From contig NZ_CP089291.1 of the NCBI RefSeq assembly GCF_022818495.1, positions 4,357,501-4,421,500 of the forward strand: a DNA stretch of 64,000 nt. The letters run 5' to 3'. Source of the stretch: Fodinisporobacter ferrooxydans. Its GTDB lineage: Bacteria; Bacillota; Bacilli; Tumebacillales; MYW30-H2. Under the pieces are notes generated by a model. It saw only the letters and a list, made by a program, of their open reading frames with translations. It searched no databases and was not told the origin of the DNA. The position numbers were made by a program, and so were the translations under genes. Below are positions 25,466-34,282 of the stretch, in pieces. Each line of letters opens with the position of its first letter. Position 1 is the first letter of the stretch.

Positions 25466-26107
25466 TCAACATTCAGCCGCTTTCGCTTTGTACGCTTGCG
25501 CTTTTTCCATAATACTGTCATAATTCCCGGTTTTCAACGCTTCTCTCGTCAAATCACCGCCAATTCCAACGGCGATAGCGCCTGCCGCAAACCATTCCTG
25601 TATGTTTTCCAGATTGACGCCGCCAGTGGGCATCAGGCTCGCTTGCGGAATCGGGCCTTTGATGGCGGAGATCATCTTCGGGCCTGCCATCTCTCCCGGA
25701 AACAACTTGATGATATCGGCGCCGCTTTCTAATGCTGCCACCACATCTTTGATTGTCATCACTCCCGGCATCACAGGCACTTGATAGCGATGGCAAACTT
25801 TTATGACTTCCTCATTCAAGTATGGTGTTACGACAAACTGCGCTCCGGCAAGAATGGCCAGCCTCGCCGTCTCAGCATCCAATACTGTGCCTGCTCCAAT
25901 CACTACTTCATCGTCGTCCGCATACTGCTCTGCCAATCTCTCAATGCAACGGAGCGCTTGCGGGACTGTAAACGTAATCTCAATCGCCTTGACCCCGCCT
26001 TGGATGCAGGAATTCGCAAACTGTTCCACCTGCTCTGCAGAATTCCCCCGCAATACGGCGACAACCTTCTGATTGGCAATCTGATTCAAAACATGCCATT
26101 TTTTCAC
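25466..26107 (-). CDS. kdgA: 2-dehydro-3-deoxy-phosphogluconate (KDPG) aldolase
   Basis: This 213-aa Eda/KdgA-type aldolase splits KDPG to pyruvate and glyceraldehyde 3-phosphate. AIEITFTVPQA, VVIGAGTVLDAETA (catalytic Glu region), FVVTPYLNEEVI, PVMPGVMTIKDVVAALESGADIIKLFPGE (Schiff-base Lys in IIKLFP) and MPTGGVNLENI are all intact. It starts with GTG at 26107 behind AAGGAG and is the last gene of the kdgK-kdgA pair, 30 bp after kdgK. Together they end the hexuronate route whose first steps are uxaC, uxaB and uxaA. Confidence 0.93.
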   Translation of the reverse strand: MKKWHVLNQIANQKVVAVLRGNSAEQVEQFANSCIQGGVKAIEITFTVPQALRCIERLAEQYADDDEVVIGAGTVLDAETARLAILAGAQFVVTPYLNEEVIKVCHRYQVPVMPGVMTIKDVVAALESGADIIKLFPGEMAGPKMISAIKGPIPQASLMPTGGVNLENIQEWFAAGAIAVGIGGDLTREALKTGNYDSIMEKAQAYKAKAAEC

Positions 26108-26137
26108 GTTGGCTGCAACTCCTTATCATTTCAACGC

Positions 26138-27091
26138 TTAACGTTCCACTTCGGATCCTCGTGTGCCCATAAATGTTGCAAGTTCCTCAAATGTCGGCAA
26201 TCCTTCCATATCCCCATGGAATGTGACACAGCGAGCGCCAACGGCATTTGCCGCGTTTGCCGCTTTGTCCAAACTCAAGCCGCGCAGGACGGAAGACAAA
26301 AATCCTGCCGCAAATCCATCGCCGGCGCCAACCGTATCGACCACTCGGGCAACGGTATATCCGGGGATCGGAGTACCATGACCATTTTCAAACAGCATGC
26401 ACCCTTCTTCCCCCAGCTTGACAACGGTACAGGGCACACCCATTTCGATGATGCGTTTTATCCATTGTTCCCGCTCATCTGTGTCAAACAGCAGTTTCAA
26501 CTCTTCTTCACCAGGTAAAAAGTAATCGCAACGCGATGCGATTTCGAAAAGAACCTTGCGCGCCGCTTCGATTGACCACAGCTTCAGGCGAATGTTCGGA
26601 TCAAAACTGACCTTTGTCCCGTTGCGTTTGGCCATTTCCAGTGCCGCAAAGACTGTTTCCCGACAGCCGTCGCTAAGCGCAGGCGTGATCCCGGTAATAT
26701 GAAGGATTTTTGCTTCGGCAATGTAGGATTCATCCAAATCCCGAGGACTCATTTGGCTAAATGCCGAACCTCTGCGGTAATAATAGACATTCGGATTGCC
26801 TGTTGCTTTCAGCTCTTTCAACATGAGCGCAGTTGGATAGGACGGGTCAAATACCACCCTGGATGTATCCACACCTTCCCCACGTATTTTTTTTAGCATA
26901 TACATGCCAAAAGGGTCTTTTCCCAAACGGCTGAACCAGCCTACGGAAGCCCCAAGTCTTGCCGCCCCAATGGCAAAATTGGACTCGGCTCCCCCCATGG
27001 AGCGTATAAACACGCCCGCATCCTCAAGTGCGCCAATGTTCGGCGGCGTCAGCAATACCATGCTTTCTCCAAATGTAATCAGTTCTGGCAT
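26138..27091 (-). CDS. kdgK: 2-dehydro-3-deoxygluconate (KDG) kinase, PfkB family
   Basis: This 317-aa ribokinase-family protein phosphorylates KDG to KDPG. It has FGESMVLLTPP at the N-terminus, the substrate region MGGAESNFAIGAARLGA, SFDPNIRLKLWS, and the PfkB signature VDTVGAGDGFAAGFLSS, where Asp is the catalytic base. The ATG at 27091 is preferred over a GTG nine bases upstream, which lies only two bases from the AAGGAAG site. It precedes kdgA and follows uxaA in one run of minus-strand genes. Confidence 0.92.
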   Translation of the reverse strand: MPELITFGESMVLLTPPNIGALEDAGVFIRSMGGAESNFAIGAARLGASVGWFSRLGKDPFGMYMLKKIRGEGVDTSRVVFDPSYPTALMLKELKATGNPNVYYYRRGSAFSQMSPRDLDESYIAEAKILHITGITPALSDGCRETVFAALEMAKRNGTKVSFDPNIRLKLWSIEAARKVLFEIASRCDYFLPGEEELKLLFDTDEREQWIKRIIEMGVPCTVVKLGEEGCMLFENGHGTPIPGYTVARVVDTVGAGDGFAAGFLSSVLRGLSLDKAANAANAVGARCVTFHGDMEGLPTFEELATFMGTRGSEVER

Positions 27092-27132
27092 ATGATTCAC
27101 ACTTCCTTACGTTTGTTACAGGTTTACGTTTA

Positions 27133-28638
27133 TTACAAAATGACGCCATCTTTAAAAATCGCGATTTCCCGATATCCATTTTTTTCGTTGTTTGTAACTC
27201 TTTCACCGGATGCCACTTGCAAGACATATTCTAAGAAGTCCGCTTTCAATTGATTCATGGAAACTCCATCAATAAGCTGTCCGGCATTAAAGTCGATCCA
27301 ATTGGGTTTTCTTTCATATAACGCCGTGTTTGTGGAGATTTTGACAGTCGGGACAGGGCCGCCAAAAGGAGTTCCGCGACCGGTTGTAAATAACACAATG
27401 TGCGCACCTGCTGCCGTCAGGGCAGTTACCGAGACCAAATCATTTCCCGGCGCTTGCAGCAAATTCAACCCCTGTTTTTGTACGCGTTTGCCGTAGGAAG
27501 TCACATCGACGACTTGACTCGTTCCGCCCTTTTGTGTACAGCCTAGAGATTTTTCTTCTAATGTGGTGATGCCGCCTTCTTTATTTCCGGGTGACGGATT
27601 TTCATACACTTCCTGTCCATGCGACAGAAAGTATTCCTTAAACCCGTTGATTAACTGAACGGTATCTTCGAATACGGTTTCGGTTGCCGCACGGTTCATC
27701 AGAATCGTTTCCGCGCCGAACATCTCTGGCACTTCCGTTAAAATCGTCGTACCTCCATGACTTACAAGCAGATCGGAGAATGCGCCAACCAAAGGATTTG
27801 CCGTAATGCCTGAAAATCCATCCGACCCGCCGCATTTTAAACCGACTTTCAGTTTGCTGACGGGAACGGGTTGTCTGGAAAATGTCTCTGCGTATGCGAC
27901 CAATTCCTCCATCTGTGCCAGAGCGGCTTCGATCTCATCTTGCTCACTTTGTGCGGAGAGGAACTTCACCCGTCTAGGATCATATGCTCCTAACACTTTT
28001 TTAAATTCGGCGATATGGTTATTCTCGCATCCCAAGCCGATCACGAGAATTCCGGCGGCATTCGGATGATTGACCAAGCTTGAAAGAATCAATTGCGTAT
28101 GCTTTAAGTCGTCACCTAATTGGGAGCAGCCAAACGGGTGTGGAAAATGATACACGCCATCGAAAGAACGATCCTTGAATTGTTGATTCGCCATGCGTAC
28201 AACGGCTTCACATGTTTTATTGATGCAGCCGACCGTATTGATGACCCAAATCTCGTTTCGAATTCCGACTTCTCCATTGTCTCGCACAAACCCCATAAAC
28301 GTTCTTGGATTGATTGGAGAATCGGATTGTGCAGATGCCTGAGCCGGAGCAGACTCATAGGTATACTCCAGCACGCCTTTTAATCCGCTTTTCAGATTCT
28401 GCACATGAACCCAGGATCCCGGCATAATTCGTTGCAGAGATTTCCCGATGGAATACCCATATTTGATGACATCTTCGCCATTTGGAATCTCGCGAATCGC
28501 CATTTTATGTCCTTTGGGAATATTCTCTAATACTTCAATTTCGACGTTGTTAAAATGAATGTTTTCACCCATTGAAACATCCCGCAAAGCTACAAACACG
28601 TTATCCGATGGATGTATTTGAATAAAATCTTGATTCAT
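27133..28638 (-). CDS. uxaA: Altronate dehydratase
   Basis: This 501-aa UxaA converts D-altronate to 2-keto-3-deoxygluconate. The N-terminal SAF domain (about 1-95) is followed by a linker and the large C-terminal domain with RTFMGFVRDNGEVGIRNE, HPFGCSQLGDDL, LKVGLKCGGSDGFSGITANP and FTTGRGTPFGGPVPTVKIST. The length is normal for single-chain UxaA. It lies between uxaB and kdgK on the minus strand, so altronate produced by UxaB passes straight on to KDG. Confidence 0.93.
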   Translation of the reverse strand: MNQDFIQIHPSDNVFVALRDVSMGENIHFNNVEIEVLENIPKGHKMAIREIPNGEDVIKYGYSIGKSLQRIMPGSWVHVQNLKSGLKGVLEYTYESAPAQASAQSDSPINPRTFMGFVRDNGEVGIRNEIWVINTVGCINKTCEAVVRMANQQFKDRSFDGVYHFPHPFGCSQLGDDLKHTQLILSSLVNHPNAAGILVIGLGCENNHIAEFKKVLGAYDPRRVKFLSAQSEQDEIEAALAQMEELVAYAETFSRQPVPVSKLKVGLKCGGSDGFSGITANPLVGAFSDLLVSHGGTTILTEVPEMFGAETILMNRAATETVFEDTVQLINGFKEYFLSHGQEVYENPSPGNKEGGITTLEEKSLGCTQKGGTSQVVDVTSYGKRVQKQGLNLLQAPGNDLVSVTALTAAGAHIVLFTTGRGTPFGGPVPTVKISTNTALYERKPNWIDFNAGQLIDGVSMNQLKADFLEYVLQVASGERVTNNEKNGYREIAIFKDGVIL

Positions 28639-28729
28639 AATTTCGCACCTTCATTACAAAATTAACATGTCTGGCCGTTTTATGCCAATATTGTTTACTT
28701 GAATTCATAGACGGAATCGATCAGATTTC

Positions 28730-30220
28730 CTATAAAACAGCAGCGATATCAATGCCACCGTTTGCGATATGTTCCAGATGTGACAGAACAGCTTCTTTTA
28801 ATCCGGGAATCGCTAGTAAATCCATATCCCATAACGTTTCATTTGATAAAACTTTATCAACCAGTACGATCATGTTTTCACTATCGTTCCATGTATCATA
28901 AAAAAATTGCTGAACCTCTTTATTATCGCGGATCAAATATTCTCCTTGAATACAATTCCCTGTGAATTGTCCATCCTCCGCTCGAACACTTTTATAAAAA
29001 TAGATCAGGGAAGCCAAAGAGTACGCAATCGCGGCCGGTATGTCAGCAAACTTTTCTACATATTGAACAAGTGTGGGCAAGAGTCGTGTTTTAAACTTCG
29101 CTATGCTATTCAACGATATATCAAGCAAGTGATGTGGATTAAACGGGTTTCTAAAGCGATCGAGGACAGATGCGGCAAACTCGTTTTTCGTGCCGTCCGC
29201 GAACTGCAGGACAGGTAAAATCTCCTCATACATTCCCTTTTTTACAAATGCCTCGAAGTTTGGATCGCTCATCACCTCTTGGACTGTCTCTTTGCCGCTT
29301 AGAAACCCTGCCGGACAGATCAAAGTATGTGCTCCATTTAAAATTTTCACTTTCAATTCACGAAATGGCGTAACATCTCCCCAATGCACATGTAAACCGA
29401 CTTTGTGGAAGGGGAGTTTTTCTTGTATCCCATCATTTCCATCAAGCACAAATAAATGATACGGTTCACCGGCCGTCAGCAACTCATCCTCGTAGCCAAG
29501 TTCCTCTTGAAACGTTTCCGGATTATTTCGAGGAAACCCTGTCACAATACGATCCACCAATGTATTGCAGAAAAAATTATGGTCGACTACCCATTCCTTA
29601 AAACGACCCGGCAGCTTCCAATCTTCGGCAATTGCAAGCACCAAATCCCTTAGAACGTCCCCATTATCTTCAACGAGTTCACACGGGATAATGAACCAGC
29701 CCATGCTGGGATTCCCATTGCATACTTGAAATCTATGAAACATGCAAGCGGTAAGTTTCGCTGGAAATGAAACGGGAGATTGATCCGCATAAAAATTTTC
29801 TTGCATATACTTCAAACCTGATTCTGTAGTATTGGAAACTACCACTTCGATATTCGGGTCTGCGGCCGCATCCAAAACCTTTCCCCAATCTGCATATGGA
29901 TTGATTCCACGAGAAATGGAAGAGACGACTTCTCTTGTATCGACGACTTCCCCATTCTGTATTCCGCGTAAAGCGACTGTGTAAAGTCCATCTTGTGCAT
30001 TTAGTTTTGGCACAACCTTCCCATGCGGGGTCGGCTGCACTGCAACAATTCTGCCATTGAATACTTGATTTTTATTTAATTCATGGATCATCCAATCCAC
30101 AAATCCTCGCAAAAAATTCCCTTCGCCAAACTGCAGAACTTTTTCCGGAAGGCTTAGATAATCTACATTCGAAGAGAGAAGTTGGCCGGCAACAGCTAAC
30201 TCCCGATTCAACCTGTCCAT
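28730..30220 (-). CDS. uxaB: Tagaturonate reductase (altronate oxidoreductase)
   Basis: This 496-aa member of the mannitol dehydrogenase family reduces D-tagaturonate to D-altronate with NADH. It has VLQFGEGNFLRGFVDWMI (cofactor region), VVSNTTESGLKY, HNFFCNTLVDRIVTGFPR, and LKVKILNGAHTLICPAGFL with the catalytic Lys motif KxxxxNxxH. The ATG at 30220 lies behind GGAGG and replaces a start 72 bases upstream. The decayed dctM ends about 70 bp upstream in the same direction, so uxaB was probably once the gene after the transporter. Confidence 0.93.
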   Translation of the reverse strand: MDRLNRELAVAGQLLSSNVDYLSLPEKVLQFGEGNFLRGFVDWMIHELNKNQVFNGRIVAVQPTPHGKVVPKLNAQDGLYTVALRGIQNGEVVDTREVVSSISRGINPYADWGKVLDAAADPNIEVVVSNTTESGLKYMQENFYADQSPVSFPAKLTACMFHRFQVCNGNPSMGWFIIPCELVEDNGDVLRDLVLAIAEDWKLPGRFKEWVVDHNFFCNTLVDRIVTGFPRNNPETFQEELGYEDELLTAGEPYHLFVLDGNDGIQEKLPFHKVGLHVHWGDVTPFRELKVKILNGAHTLICPAGFLSGKETVQEVMSDPNFEAFVKKGMYEEILPVLQFADGTKNEFAASVLDRFRNPFNPHHLLDISLNSIAKFKTRLLPTLVQYVEKFADIPAAIAYSLASLIYFYKSVRAEDGQFTGNCIQGEYLIRDNKEVQQFFYDTWNDSENMIVLVDKVLSNETLWDMDLLAIPGLKEAVLSHLEHIANGGIDIAAVL

Positions 30221-30288
30221 GACATTTCCTCCAACTCCCGATTTTTCCACATTGAATCTGCCCGTTCCATCGATCTCCTGCACATGGA

Positions 30289-30930
30289 TCAATGTACAAA
30301 TAAATGTGGCAAAGCCATCGTAATCCCTGGGATATAGGTAATCCCAAGCAAAACAATCAATAAAATTCCCAAGAGCGGCAGCATCGCCTTAAAGCTTTGT
30401 TCCATGGAAATTCCGCCAATCGAGCAACCGACAAAAGGTTCGCTTCCGACCGGAGGGTGCAGCAAGCCAATCCCGAGATTTAACATGAGGATGATCCCAA
30501 ACTGTACTTAATGATCAATGCCGTTGTCAAACTCAAAAGGCCCTGAATAATGACGGAACGCCATTTTTCTTTTGGAATCGATTCTCCTTTTGGAAAATTC
30601 CGTTTAACCGCGATCACATAACTCGCGATCATCAATGCCAAACAAAGCACCACGCCTGGAATAATCCCAGCCATAAAGAGAGCGCTGATGGAAACGCCGC
30701 CTGCTGCCAATGAATACAAAATCAGATTGTGACTTGGCGGTACGATCACACCTTGAATGGATGCCGTACACGTTACAGCCACCGAGTAATCTTTGGCATA
30801 TCCTTTTTTCTCCATCATTGGAATCATAATCGAACCGATGGATGATGCATCGGCAACCGCCGATCCGGTGATTCCGCCAAAGAACATGCATGTCACCACG
30901 TTTTCATTTAAACCCCTCCTGAAATTCATA
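30289..30930 (-). pseudogene. dctM (TRAP transporter large permease) remnant with internal deletion
   Basis: Two fragments of a TRAP DctM subunit (normally about 430 aa) lie in different frames. The first (about 30510-30930) has MFFGGITGSAVADASSIGSI, MEKKGY, PPSHNLILYSLAAGG and LFMAGIIPG. It runs to LTTALIIKYS, where about 110 codons are missing. The second (30289-30500) resumes with LNLGIGLLHPPVGSEPFVGC and the usual C-terminus. The first 100 or so codons are also absent, and no DctP or DctQ is present. The change HPPVG for TPPVG is a minor further loss. It was probably a hexuronate importer of this regulon. Confidence 0.88.
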
Positions 30931-31107
30931 CACCTGAATTCGCTTTCAGTTTTCATTAAAAAAAATAACAACGTTTTCATTTATGATTCTATAGTATTCA
31001 TAAAATTTTATCAACATCCATTTTTATGATTTATTTTTTTATAGAAAACGTTTAAAATATATAGTATGAAAACGCTATTTTATTTATTTATGAAAACGTT
31101 TAAATGA
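30898..31107. promoter_or_regulatory. Array of five LacI-type operator half-sites
   Basis: Copies of ATGAAAACGTTT or close variants occur at 30898-30912 (reverse), 30970-30981 (reverse), 31044-31056, 31066-31075 (GAAAACGCT variant) and 31090-31107 (ATGAAAACGTTTAAATGA). The GAAAACG core with central CG is that of LacI-family operators. They lie between the divergent dctM remnant and lacI gene and probably serve both. Confidence 0.65.
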
Positions 31108-31149
31108 AATAAAGTCAAGATGTATTCAATGGTTGGAGGAAATAAATAA

Positions 31150-32142
31150 ATGAACGTGACGATCAAGGACATCGCTCGAATGGCCGGCGTTAGTTATTCC
31201 ACTGTTTCAAAAGCATTAAACGATAGTCCGCTTGTAAAAGAAAAGACAAAATCAAAGATTTTAAATATTGCAACACAATTAGGCTATCAACCAAATTTTG
31301 CAGCACAAAGCTTAGTCTCGAAAAAAAGCAATACGATCGGTGTTCTTTGGCCTACAGTGGAACGATTGGCGCTCTCGACACTTGCAACCCAAATCAATTC
31401 CAAACTTGAACAACATTCATACTCGATGATCCTTTCCATTAATCCAATTGATTCCGCCATTAAACTTTTTAATCGCTTTCAAGTGGATGCTATTCTCTTG
31501 TTCGATGAGGAACAACCGGAACAAAATACAGAAGTAACGTCATCCGTTGTACCAATTCTCTGTTACGGAGAATTAGGAGCTTCAAAATTCCCTACCATTA
31601 CGGTAGACCGCAGACAGGCAATTCTCAAGGCCGTTCAATATCTTACAAATTTAGGACATCGTCGAATTTCGTATATCGGAGACTTGTCCCGCAAGATCAA
31701 TCAACAAGAGAAATATATCGGATTCATGGAGGGGATTATGAAATACGGCTTGCTATCACACCCGCAAATGGCAACAGATTCACTAGGGTTAAGTTGGCAA
31801 GCAGGCTATCAAGCTGCAAAATCTTTACTTGAATCAGAATACCACCCAACTGCTGTCATCAGCGGAAGTTATGATCTAACCGTTGGAATTATCCGGGCGA
31901 TCCATGAAGCGAAACTGCAAATTCCGAATGATATTTCATTAATTAGTTATGACAACATTCCGCAAATGGAGAATCTGGAGATTCCTGTAACGGCAGTCGG
32001 TGCGCCAATTGAGAAGATTTCTGACAGTATTGTGGAATCATTGCTAACCATAATTGAACATCAAAACTTAGATGCGAAAAAGAGTTTTGTAGAAAGCGAG
32101 CTTTTTGAGCGCTCTTCCTGCTGCCCGCCAAAAGGTTTTTGA
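31150..32142 (+). CDS. LacI-family repressor 1 of the hexuronate regulon
   Basis: This 330-aa regulator has the N-terminal helix-turn-helix IKDIARMAGVSYSTVSKALN and hinge ATQLGYQPNFAAQSLVSKK, then a sugar-binding-protein-like sensor. The beginning of the second subdomain, HRRISYIGDLSRK, and VISYDNIPQMENL are normal. Its own promoter region carries the GAAAACG operators. Divergence from the uxaB/kdg operon suggests that it represses both directions; the inducer is most likely an aldonate or KDG. GGAGG precedes the ATG at 31150. Confidence 0.88.
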   Translation: MNVTIKDIARMAGVSYSTVSKALNDSPLVKEKTKSKILNIATQLGYQPNFAAQSLVSKKSNTIGVLWPTVERLALSTLATQINSKLEQHSYSMILSINPIDSAIKLFNRFQVDAILLFDEEQPEQNTEVTSSVVPILCYGELGASKFPTITVDRRQAILKAVQYLTNLGHRRISYIGDLSRKINQQEKYIGFMEGIMKYGLLSHPQMATDSLGLSWQAGYQAAKSLLESEYHPTAVISGSYDLTVGIIRAIHEAKLQIPNDISLISYDNIPQMENLEIPVTAVGAPIEKISDSIVESLLTIIEHQNLDAKKSFVESELFERSSCCPPKGF

Positions 32143-32200
32143 GGAAATTGTTTTTGGCATATTTATCCGCCATAAACCGCAAAACAGGTAATTGCCTGAT

Positions 32201-32238
32201 AAAGCCGATTTTTCCTTAATCAAGGAACGATCGGCTTT
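32201..32238 (+). terminator. Hairpin after lacI
   Basis: AAAGCCGAT / ATCGGCTTT arms around a 20-base loop with an internal TTCCTT/AAGGAA pair. A full T-run is absent, so termination may be weak. It shows that the DUF2087 frame before 32264 lies inside a hairpin and is unlikely to be translated. Confidence 0.5.
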
Positions 32239-32263
32239 CTTAGCCCCTCATAAAACGGCCAGG

Positions 32264-32578
32264 ATGATCGATGACCGCTACAATGTTACTCTGGAAGAAA
32301 ACGAAAAAATATTGAAGAAATACTTTCCTGAAAGTATCGATGGATCCTTAAAAACCTTCCCCTTAAAGGAAAAACATAAGCTGATTGTCCTCCGACAAAT
32401 CGCAAAGCGGTTTCAAAGTGAACAAACCTATAATGAGAAGGAAATCAATCAGATATTGAAACATGTATATGATGATTATGTCACATTGAGGAGATATTTA
32501 ATCGAATACGGTTTTTTAGATAGAAAGTCTGATGGAAACCAATATTGGCTAAAAAGTGATGCTGCAATAAAGGAGTAG
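32264..32578 (+). CDS. DUF2087 protein
   Basis: This 104-aa protein contains a DUF2087 domain: EKILKKYFPESIDGSLKTFPLKEKHK, then the characteristic YNEKEINQILKHVYDDYVTLRRYLIEYGFLDR. DUF2087 is a winged-helix-like domain found alone or joined to ArsR/MarR-type regulators, so a DNA-binding role is possible. The ATG at 32264 is chosen over a TTG at 32192 because the earlier part lies in a terminator hairpin; no clear ribosome site is seen. In many Bacillus genomes the next gene is a GIY-YIG protein, as here in broken form. Confidence 0.78.
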   Translation: MIDDRYNVTLEENEKILKKYFPESIDGSLKTFPLKEKHKLIVLRQIAKRFQSEQTYNEKEINQILKHVYDDYVTLRRYLIEYGFLDRKSDGNQYWLKSDAAIKE

Positions 32579-32584
32579 TTGAGC

Positions 32585-32770
32585 ATGAATCGTAAAAAAG
32601 AAATAAAACAACTTTATAAAGACTCGAATTCCGTTGCCGGCGTATATCAAATTTAAAACATCAAAAACCAGAAAATTATTATTGAAAGCACGATGAATAG
32701 GAATACATTAAACGGAAAACGATTTATGTTAAACATGTGTTCACACATGAAAAGGAGATATGAAATTTGA
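32585..32770 (+). pseudogene. GIY-YIG nuclease family gene, broken
   Basis: The frame from ATG 32585 reads KKEIKQLYKD, then VAGVYQI, and is stopped by TAA at 32654-32656 where the family has Lys. It continues in the same frame with NIKNQKIIIEST and TLNGKRFML, both standard for these small GIY-YIG proteins, and is then cut short against the MATE gene near 32750. Full-length relatives have about 100-120 aa. The TAA needs only one base change from AAA, so the gene is inactivated by a nonsense mutation plus a 3' deletion. Confidence 0.72.
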
Positions 32771-34176
32771 AATCACCCTTCGATAGAAACAAAAACGATA
32801 CGAATGCGCAGAGTAAGGGAATTGGCAGCCAACCCATATGGCGCACCATGTTCATGTTTCTTTTACCTTTGATTCTTAGCAATGCCCTGCAATCCATTGG
32901 TCAATTGGTCGGCAGTGTGATTGTCGGCCGTTGGCTTGGCGTAAATGCCTTGGCTGCAATTTCGGCCTTCTTTCCATTATTTTTTCTGCTCGTTTCTTTC
33001 ACCATCGGCGTAGGTTCAGGCAGTTCCATCTTGATCGGCCAAGCATATGGCGCACGTAATGAAGAGCGCTTAAAGGCAATTGTCGGGACAACGCTCACGT
33101 TTACATTCATTCTCGGAGTGGTATTGGCATTGATTGGCGGTCTGTTCACCTGGGATGTGCTGCGCCTAATAGGCACACCGGAAAATATCATTGCCGTCAG
33201 TGTTCACTATGCGCGAATCTTATTTTGGTCGATGCCGATTTTGTTTTTGTACTTTGCATATACCACCTTTATGCGTGGTACAGGTGATTCCAAGACACCC
33301 TTTTACTTTCTTATTGTCAGTACGGCGCTCAATGTAGGGCTGTTGCCGCTTTTGATCTTCGGCAAGCTGGGTCTCCCAAAATTCGGTATTTACGGGGCTG
33401 CCTACGCATCCGTGATATCAACCATACTGACATTTGCCGTAATGCTTGTCTACCTGGGAAAAATAAAACATCCGCTGCAATTTGATGCATCCGTTCGGCA
33501 ACACCTTCGGATGGATCTTGGATTGTTAAAATTGCTGCTGCGCCTTGGCATTCCATCAAGTATCAACATGATACTCGTATCATTATCGGAAATTGCCGTC
33601 ATCACATTCGTGAATCGTTTTGGATCCGATGCGACCGCAGCGTATGGCGCAGTGAATCAGGTGGCGAGTTATGTACAGATGCCGGCAATCAGTCTGGGCA
33701 TTACAGTCTCCATATTTGCCGCACAGTCGATCGGGGGGAATCAGTTTGACCGCCTCAAGCAAGTGATTCGGGCTGGAGTGCTGCTTAACTATATCATCGG
33801 CGGTGTATTAATCATACTTGTCTATGTGTTCTCGCAGGATATTCTATCATGGTTCCTCACGAGCAAACATACCCTTGATATCGCACATAGCCTGCTCATG
33901 ATCACACTGTGGAGTTACTTGATTTTTGGCCATGCGCAGATTATTACTGCTACCATGCGTGCGAGTGGAACTGTGCTCTGGCCAACTGTATTCAGCATTC
34001 TATCCATTTGGTGTGTGGAAGTTCCCGTGGCTTACGCACTCTCACATTTCAGCAGCCTTGGCATTCAAGGGATATGGGTTGGATATCCAGCTGCATTCAT
34101 CATCAGTCTATCTTTACAATATTCGTACTATCGATGGTCATGGAAGAAAAAGCGGATCGAACGACTCGTTCATTAA
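32767..34176 (+). CDS. MATE family multidrug/Na+ antiporter
   Basis: This 469-aa, 12-TM protein of the NorM/DinF superfamily starts with PIWRTMFMFLLPLILSNALQS and VGSVIVGRWLGVNALAAIS, and has GVGSGSSILIGQAYGARNEE and FMRGTGDSKTPF, all MATE signatures in order. It exports cationic drugs or metabolites driven by Na+ or H+. The start is a TTG at 32767 following AAAGGAG; an ATG inside the ribosome site at 32759 opens only an 8-codon frame. It is flanked by a broken gene and a long terminator, so it is probably monocistronic and recently placed inside the hexuronate cluster. Confidence 0.88.
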   Translation: MKSPFDRNKNDTNAQSKGIGSQPIWRTMFMFLLPLILSNALQSIGQLVGSVIVGRWLGVNALAAISAFFPLFFLLVSFTIGVGSGSSILIGQAYGARNEERLKAIVGTTLTFTFILGVVLALIGGLFTWDVLRLIGTPENIIAVSVHYARILFWSMPILFLYFAYTTFMRGTGDSKTPFYFLIVSTALNVGLLPLLIFGKLGLPKFGIYGAAYASVISTILTFAVMLVYLGKIKHPLQFDASVRQHLRMDLGLLKLLLRLGIPSSINMILVSLSEIAVITFVNRFGSDATAAYGAVNQVASYVQMPAISLGITVSIFAAQSIGGNQFDRLKQVIRAGVLLNYIIGGVLIILVYVFSQDILSWFLTSKHTLDIAHSLLMITLWSYLIFGHAQIITATMRASGTVLWPTVFSILSIWCVEVPVAYALSHFSSLGIQGIWVGYPAAFIISLSLQYSYYRWSWKKKRIERLVH

Positions 34177-34216
34177 CAAGGAAAATATTTCCGTACATAA
34201 AAGCTGGCTCCCATCC

Positions 34217-34266
34217 ATGATACTAAGACTGTTGAGGTAAAATTTCCTCAACAGCCTTAGTATCAT
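34217..34266. terminator. Long bidirectional terminator
   Basis: ATGATACTAAG-A-CTGTTGAGG pairs with CCTCAACAG-C-CTTAGTATCAT: a 21-bp stem with one mismatch around a short loop. It separates convergent genes. Confidence 0.85.
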
Positions 34267-34282
34267 ACACACTTCCTATGTT

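Noticed and set aside
25781-26518. 245-aa plus-strand frame over kdgA and kdgK
   Set aside because: It spans two well-supported genes on the other strand and has shadow-type composition.
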